Shown piece after piece: positions 59,504 through 64,000 of a DNA stretch of 64,000 bases (positions are counted from its first letter, which is position 1; each line of letters begins with the position of its first letter). The stretch comes from Sporolactobacillus sp. STSJ-5 (GTDB taxonomy: Bacteria; Bacillota; Bacilli; Bacillales; Sporolactobacillaceae). The notes beneath the pieces are model-generated. The model was not told the DNA's origin. It ran no database searches and was given only the letters and a program-made list of their open reading frames with translations. The stretch is from positions 1 through 64,000 of the forward strand of contig NZ_JANFOJ010000005.1 of assembly GCF_024385605.1 (NCBI RefSeq), in the 5' to 3' direction. Position numbers and translations under genes: made by a program.

Positions 59504-60841
59504 CTATCGAGAAGCCCGGGCATAATAGGCTTCTCGATTTTTTTGAGGAACCATTCCGCCTCCGGTTGCCCAAAAAAGGTGTGTTGCATTGGCCATTTTA
59601 TCCGTCAAATGATGATTTTCTAAATAGTTCTTTCCTGTCTTGCTTTCCAGCAACATATGAGGTCCGGCTAGACCTGCGGCAGCCGACGGTTCGATCCAAT
59701 GATTTTCCGTATCCTTAAGTGCTTTCAGATAGTAGAAAAGGCGATCGTCATCCACGGTAAGACAACCCGAAATTAAATGACCGGCTGCTTTGCCCGCGAA
59801 CGCCGACGGACGCGGAACTGCCAATCCATCAGCTGCTGTGTGATTATCAAGTCCGAAATCGCGTACGGATACCTGGTCATCTAATCCCGTCAAAAGGCCG
59901 AGTAAAAAGCATGGCGCATGGGTCGGTTCAACAAAAAAAGCATGAACGTGCATGCCGAATGCCTGTTTTAATCCAAAAGTTACACCGGCCGGTCCCCCGC
60001 CGACACCGCATGGCAAATAGACAAACAGCGGATGATCAGCATCCACCGAAATGCCCTCTTTCTGAAACTGCTTCTTCAGGCGGTTACCCGCGGTAGCATA
60101 ACCAACCAACAGATCCTTTGAATTTTCATCATCAACGAAATGGCAGTACGGATCCAGAGCCGCCTGCTTGCGCCCCTCTGTAATCGCCACACTGTAGTCT
60201 GCCGCATATTCTTTAACAAAAGCTCCTTTTTCGCGGAGCAGTGCTTTTTTCCAAGCACTCGCATCCGCCGACATGTGTACGGTTGTCTGAAATCCAAGCG
60301 TTGCACCAATAATGCCAATGCTGAGGCCAAGGTTGCCTGTTGAACCGACAGCGATTGAATAGCGTGAGAAAAATTGCTTGAACGAATCGTTCGCAAGTAT
60401 GGCGTAATCATCGGACTCCTTGAGCAAATTGGCATCGATTGCCAATTGTTCCGCAGTCTTGAGTACTTCATAAATCCCGCCGCGTGCCTTAATTGATCCG
60501 GAGATCGGCAGTTCGCTGTCTGCCTTCATCATTAACCGGCCGGGAATTCGTGTGCCTGCTTCTTCTCCCAAATAAGCTTGTAATTCAGCTGTTGAATAAA
60601 TCGGCGATTCAATTAAGCCGCCGGCTTGTCCGGTTTCAGGGAAAACCGACGCCAAGTAAGGAGCAAAGCGGCGCAGCCGCGCTTCGGCATCAGTCACATC
60701 ACTAGAGGTAACCATCCTCGCATCACGTTCGCCATAATGTGGATTCAGCCATAGCACTTCATTTTTATCTCTTATCTTGATCACTGTCGGTTCTGCGTGC
60801 TCCCACTCCGCCAATGTTTTGCCGCCAATACATTTGTCCAT
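59504..60841 (-). CDS. dsdA: D-serine ammonia-lyase
   Basis: The 445-residue PLP enzyme has the Schiff-base lysine in LPISGSIKARGGIYE (K118), YSIAVGSTGNLGLSIGI binding the phosphate, FVYLPCGVGGGPAGVTFG and NHTAADGLAVPRPS. It converts D-serine to pyruvate and ammonia, detoxifying D-serine. The ribosome-binding site TAAGGAGGAGA is strong. No dsdC or transporter is adjacent. It ends the same-strand run ATPase, TOPRIM, dsdA, with only 11 bases to the TOPRIM gene, so readthrough from the putative defence operon is possible. Confidence 0.95.
   Translation of the reverse strand: MDKCIGGKTLAEWEHAEPTVIKIRDKNEVLWLNPHYGERDARMVTSSDVTDAEARLRRFAPYLASVFPETGQAGGLIESPIYSTAELQAYLGEEAGTRIPGRLMMKADSELPISGSIKARGGIYEVLKTAEQLAIDANLLKESDDYAILANDSFKQFFSRYSIAVGSTGNLGLSIGIIGATLGFQTTVHMSADASAWKKALLREKGAFVKEYAADYSVAITEGRKQAALDPYCHFVDDENSKDLLVGYATAGNRLKKQFQKEGISVDADHPLFVYLPCGVGGGPAGVTFGLKQAFGMHVHAFFVEPTHAPCFLLGLLTGLDDQVSVRDFGLDNHTAADGLAVPRPSAFAGKAAGHLISGCLTVDDDRLFYYLKALKDTENHWIEPSAAAGLAGPHMLLESKTGKNYLENHHLTDKMANATHLFWATGGGMVPQKNREAYYARASR
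59507..59543 (+). terminator. Terminator of the small hydrophilic gene
   Basis: TCGAGAAGCC pairs with GGCTTCTCGA, followed by T's on the plus strand. It overlaps the 3' end of dsdA on the other strand. Confidence 0.8.
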
Positions 60842-60852
60842 CGGTCTCCTCC

Positions 60853-61590
60853 TTAACGTGCGTTTTCTTCAAGGGCTTTCTGCTGTTCCAAAGTATCCAG
60901 CATATCAAAAATTAAATGAAAGTTTGAATACCGTTGCACAGAATGTGCGCCCCTCTCAATAAAATCCCAGGTGCCATCAATTGATCCTTGAACAGCAAAA
61001 GGCTGATCATGGAAAAAATGATAAAAATGATCCGGCTGATCACGGCAGGCACGTTCAAATGCACGCGATTGATTAATTTTTTCCTCAATAGTCATATTAC
61101 GATTATTATGCATGACATGATCCAAGTTGCAAGAGAAATAGAAGATAAAATAGTAGATTCCATTCATAATGACGTCTGCCGAACACATGGTCCGCAATTC
61201 AGATGCCTTTATTTTATTCCTTTTTTGTATGTACTGTTGAATACCGGGATTGGCAACAACAATTCCCGACTCACGGTAAACCGGATCACGCCCGACCGAT
61301 GCGTTCACCTCAATGTTTCGATCGTCAACGAAAACCCCGTCCGTGTCCGTCAACTGTATCACCGCAAGAATCTCCTGCTTGCGGTATTTCGTTTCATTCA
61401 TTATTTTTCGAACCTGATCCGTGACTCGGGTCTTTACATTTTTTCGCACGCCGGGTCTTGTGAACATATCGCCACGGGTAATATGAACATATACACTGTA
61501 CTTGCTCGGCACATAGTTACGGATCGCTGCAATTGTCCGTTCGTCCGACACACCTTCCACAATAAACACAATGGCCTTTTTTTCAGCCAT
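60853..61590 (-). CDS. TOPRIM-like nuclease-type partner of the upstream ATPase
   Basis: I choose the ATG at 61590, which overlaps the end of the ATPase gene by eight bases; a frame from 61701 runs inside that gene. The 245-residue protein begins KKAIVFIVEGVSDERTIAA with the TOPRIM glutamate E12, and has ILAVIQLTDTDGVFVDD with the DxD pair D82/D84. The centre YFIFYFSCNLDHVMHNNRN and the end RYSNFHLIFDML look strongly conserved. I believe similar proteins accompany ATPases in other Firmicutes, but no function is established. By analogy to OLD, PARIS and AbiL-type pairs it may be the effector nuclease of an anti-phage system. Confidence 0.75.
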   Translation of the reverse strand: MAEKKAIVFIVEGVSDERTIAAIRNYVPSKYSVYVHITRGDMFTRPGVRKNVKTRVTDQVRKIMNETKYRKQEILAVIQLTDTDGVFVDDRNIEVNASVGRDPVYRESGIVVANPGIQQYIQKRNKIKASELRTMCSADVIMNGIYYFIFYFSCNLDHVMHNNRNMTIEEKINQSRAFERACRDQPDHFYHFFHDQPFAVQGSIDGTWDFIERGAHSVQRYSNFHLIFDMLDTLEQQKALEENAR

Positions 61591-62998
61591 GACTCCATTC
61601 ACCCGCCTCATCGAATGCTTCCATAATATCGTAGCGATCCGTCGGCTGATAAACTTCTTCTCCAGCATGACCAAGCTGAATCGCACGAATATAGACATCA
61701 CGAATATTTGAGCTGTCCCGTATTCCTTTCAGTACAATATAGCGATTCTCGGGATTGGCAGATGTAAATGCCAAATTTTCTCTTTCAAGAACCTCGAGAA
61801 GGCGTAAGTTGTGCGAGGTGAACAGGAGTTGCCCCTTGCCGCCGTTATTCAAAATTTTCACAATCTCGCCAAGTAAAAATTCGTAGATACCGGCATCAAG
61901 TTCATCAATCACAATGCATGCATTTTCATCGTTATACATCACAATAAGCGAGCTCAGCACCGTCAGCAGTTTTTTGATGCCATCACTTTCACAAGCGATC
62001 GGAAGCGAGCGACCTTCACGCTTTGCTACCAACTCAACACGTACACCGTTTCTGCCGTCATGCAGCAGCTCGCCTCCCAGATTTTTTGCTTCCACAGTCA
62101 GACCGGGGACAACCTCTTTCAATACCTTGCTGATCGCTGTGAACATTGTTTGAAGTATTTCAAACGTTTCCATATCCATTCTTTTGGGTGCATCAATCGG
62201 AAAATTGATGACCCCATAGCCCTGCTCATTGGGATTCAAAGTCGTATTTCTGCAATGAATCGGTATCGACAGGTTGGCGAGCGACATTCCCGATTCGTGA
62301 TTGCTCAGCACAAACAATCGTCCGGCAAAGATATTTTTGAGTACCTGAAGCAGCGTGAACGGTTCCTGATCAAGAGTCCTTTCAAGCAGATCAAAGCCTT
62401 CCTGACGAAAGAAAACAGAGGTACGCTGCTGATAAGCCAACTCAGAGTTGACCTTGAATGCGACCACTAAATTTTCTTTTCTCGATTTTATTTTCGACGC
62501 AACCGTATTCGGGGCAAGCTTCTCCTCCCCATCTTTTCGAGTAAAAGCGACCATCGTTTTATAGCGCGCGCCTTTGACCAATTCCTTATAGCGAATTTCT
62601 TCATGCGACAAATACACCGGATCAGGACCGCGATCATTTGCCAGATTTACCGCATCATCCGCATCCAGATCCTGCTTTGTCAGTGCCACATCATAGACAG
62701 CTTCGTAGCATTGACGCTCCACACAAATCAAAAAGGTGAAAACGAAGCGCACCGTGTCGCTCCGCTGATAGATCAGACGATCAACGCCCGGATCAAGCGG
62801 CTGCCCGCAGAGCAGTGCACGAAGCACCTCAAACGCAGACACAACCGCCGTTTTTCCCGAACCGTTTTGCCCATACAATCCGAGCACATCTGCACGCTTC
62901 ATTGAACGATTCTTAGAACAAGGAAAATACAATTTGCCTTGAACAACGTTTTTGCAATTATGTACTTCCACACTTGAGACGCGTACTTTTAGATTCAT
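61583..62998 (-). CDS. AAA-family (OLD/SMC-like) ATPase, putative defence sensor
   Basis: The 471-residue ATPase starts VHNCKNVVQGKLYF, then Walker A GQNGSGKT at residues 43-50. An insertion-rich middle follows, with the C-terminal half holding CESDGIKKLLTVLSSLI (signature-like region), the Walker B CIVIDELDAGIYEFLLGEI and the H-loop QLLFTSHNLRLLEVL. This is the AAA_15/AAA_21 architecture of OLD-like ATPases. It is followed by an overlapping TOPRIM gene. AAGGAG lies seven bases before the ATG. Such pairs usually act in abortive infection, with the ATPase as sensor and scaffold. No phage or transposase genes are adjacent. Confidence 0.85.
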   Translation of the reverse strand: MNLKVRVSSVEVHNCKNVVQGKLYFPCSKNRSMKRADVLGLYGQNGSGKTAVVSAFEVLRALLCGQPLDPGVDRLIYQRSDTVRFVFTFLICVERQCYEAVYDVALTKQDLDADDAVNLANDRGPDPVYLSHEEIRYKELVKGARYKTMVAFTRKDGEEKLAPNTVASKIKSRKENLVVAFKVNSELAYQQRTSVFFRQEGFDLLERTLDQEPFTLLQVLKNIFAGRLFVLSNHESGMSLANLSIPIHCRNTTLNPNEQGYGVINFPIDAPKRMDMETFEILQTMFTAISKVLKEVVPGLTVEAKNLGGELLHDGRNGVRVELVAKREGRSLPIACESDGIKKLLTVLSSLIVMYNDENACIVIDELDAGIYEFLLGEIVKILNNGGKGQLLFTSHNLRLLEVLERENLAFTSANPENRYIVLKGIRDSSNIRDVYIRAIQLGHAGEEVYQPTDRYDIMEAFDEAGEWSHG

Positions 62999-63176
62999 GA
63001 ATAGTACTCCTTCAAGGACATTTTCGTAACGATAACATAAAACAAATCCTCACAATAAGTATTCTGGGAAAAGGTGGATTGTATACATGAAACTGTCTCA
63101 GTTCATCTTTAATTGCCTGTTAAATAAAGAAACTTGCTCTTTCTTATTAAAAATATGGTTTTCAGATTCAATGATT

Positions 63177-63824
63177 TCATGGCACAATAACAGGTACATT
63201 TATTTCCTTGTTGCGAAATCGAACGGTGCCATCTTTTTGAATGTCATATTGAATTTTTGCGTCATCCAGGCCTCTAAATAAAGCATAACGCGCTTGCTCC
63301 GTTTTATCGCGAATCGTTGAAAGTGAGTAATTAATTGATTTGTTATTCAAGGTATGGGTTCGATTTTGAATTTGGAGTTGCTTAAAAAAATCCAACTGTG
63401 CATCAAGGACTTCTTTAAGTCGTTCTTTTGCTGCAGTGACTGAACGAGGAGCGGATAAACGATCCAATTGTTCTATAGAAGTTTCTGTTTGACTGATTGC
63501 CATCAGCATATAGTCATCGGTTAATTGGCGAGTATTGATTCGATTTACTGCTTCTGAGACACGATTGTTCCCAGCATTGACGAGTTCGCCCGATTGATGG
63601 ACATAATCGGCAACACGATTGTAGCGATGAACTTGATAGTCGTTATAGATGTAACGAGCAATTGAAAGTGCTGATATGACAAGAATAATGACTCCAATCA
63701 CACTGATTCCTTGTTTCACTTTCAGATGATGCCTGACCGGATGATAAATATCATCCTCATAGACGTTTCCTTCTCTTTTCAACTGGTTCATTTGTCTTTT
63801 AAATTTCCTCTGAACGGGGGTCAT
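63177..63824 (-). CDS. Unknown membrane protein with a coiled-coil outside domain
   Basis: The 215-residue protein starts at ATG 63824, seven bases after GAGGAGG; a frame from 63902 lacks a site. A 40-residue charged cytosolic start (MTPVQRKFKRQMNQLKREGN) is followed by one membrane helix (GISVIGVIILVISALSIARYIY) and a mainly helical domain (ETSIEQLDRLSAPRSVTAAK). I recognise no family. The layout is that of a sensor-like or adhesion-like bitopic protein. It is monocistronic, and 180 bases before the ATPase gene on the same strand. Confidence 0.75.
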   Translation of the reverse strand: MTPVQRKFKRQMNQLKREGNVYEDDIYHPVRHHLKVKQGISVIGVIILVISALSIARYIYNDYQVHRYNRVADYVHQSGELVNAGNNRVSEAVNRINTRQLTDDYMLMAISQTETSIEQLDRLSAPRSVTAAKERLKEVLDAQLDFFKQLQIQNRTHTLNNKSINYSLSTIRDKTEQARYALFRGLDDAKIQYDIQKDGTVRFRNKEINVPVIVP

Positions 63825-64000
63825 AAATGTAGCCTCCTCGGCGTGGCGATTATGATGAGAGATTATGTTGGAGTATATTTTGTATTCATTTGTTAGTATC
63901 ATCGCATAATCACCGTTGCAAGTTCAATAGTTTTCAAGACAAATCACACAGTAAAATGGACCTAATATTTATTTTATTATATTTTTCGACTGGTGAAATA
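63825..64000. other. Window end, no gene seen
   Basis: AT-rich upstream region of the coiled-coil membrane protein gene, reaching the end of the window. Confidence 0.4.

Noticed and set aside
63087-63281. 64-residue plus-strand frame near the right end
   Set aside because: It overlaps the 3' end of the minus-strand membrane protein gene and has no ribosome-binding site.
1-64000. CRISPR arrays, tRNA or rRNA genes, insertion sequences, prophage
   Set aside because: I saw no regularly spaced direct repeats, no tRNA cloverleaf or rRNA sequence, and no transposase or phage structural gene. A systematic tRNA scan was not possible by eye.

Overview
The window is chromosomal DNA of a motile, endospore-forming, low-to-mid GC member of the Bacillales. 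The best fit is a Sporolactobacillus-like organism, at moderate confidence and from gene content only. Bacillus-type synteny is clear: comFA-comFC, yvyF-flgM-flgN-flgK-flgL-yviE-fliW-csrA, degS-degU next to divergent yvyE, an LCP gene, tagO and tagA. A YjcZ/SscA-type small spore protein with a sigma-K-like promoter supports sporulation. A lactic-type aldolase (lacD) points toward the Sporolactobacillaceae. TTG start codons are frequent.

Layout. Positions 1-5300 are accessory DNA: a PD-(D/E)XK-like nuclease gene with a small coupled partner, a perfect 21-bp inverted repeat inside tiny ORFs, a type I toxin-antitoxin locus, a frameshifted remnant, two pRiA4b-ORF3-like genes and a DUF6429 gene. 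Positions 5.5-8 kb hold a glutamate-family symporter and a PLP aminotransferase-like protein. Positions 8.1-12.7 kb form a toxin/immunity island: an N-terminal lipase / C-terminal LXG-like protein (TslA-like), two DUF1672 lipoproteins (TilA-like) and a rearranged toxin remnant. Positions 12.9-20.6 kb carry an MFS exporter, a protein that is about half methionine, and two copies of a module made of a solo LysR helix-turn-helix protein plus a small 'DYLDLYL' protein. One copy lies behind two tandem SAM-I riboswitches. Housekeeping EcsC-like, M20 dipeptidase and aldose-epimerase genes lie between the copies.

Positions 20.7-33.2 kb are a motility, competence and c-di-GMP block: a c-di-GMP-I riboswitch ahead of a frameshifted EAL gene and a PilZ gene, then the flgM/flgK/csrA operon with a perfect sigma-D promoter, a C39 peptidase, comFC/comFA and degU/degS. 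Positions 33.6-47 kb hold envelope functions (LCP proteins, tagO, tagA, a surface protein, an SGNH hydrolase), an M24 peptidase, a glycerate-kinase remnant, motAB with a sigma-D promoter, and an HD-GYP protein with a degenerate B12-binding-like tail. Positions 47-64 kb contain lacD, mntH, a YkvI transporter, rsgA, a GNAT protein, a spore peptide, an M29 aminopeptidase, two chemoreceptors, VanZ, dsdA, an ATPase plus TOPRIM pair of probable defence type, and a membrane protein.

The most interesting items are the reverse-LXG lipase island, the tandem-SAM-riboswitch/solo-LysR duplicated module, the methionine-rich protein, the ATPase/TOPRIM pair and the inverted repeat carrying a ribosome-binding site in its loop.
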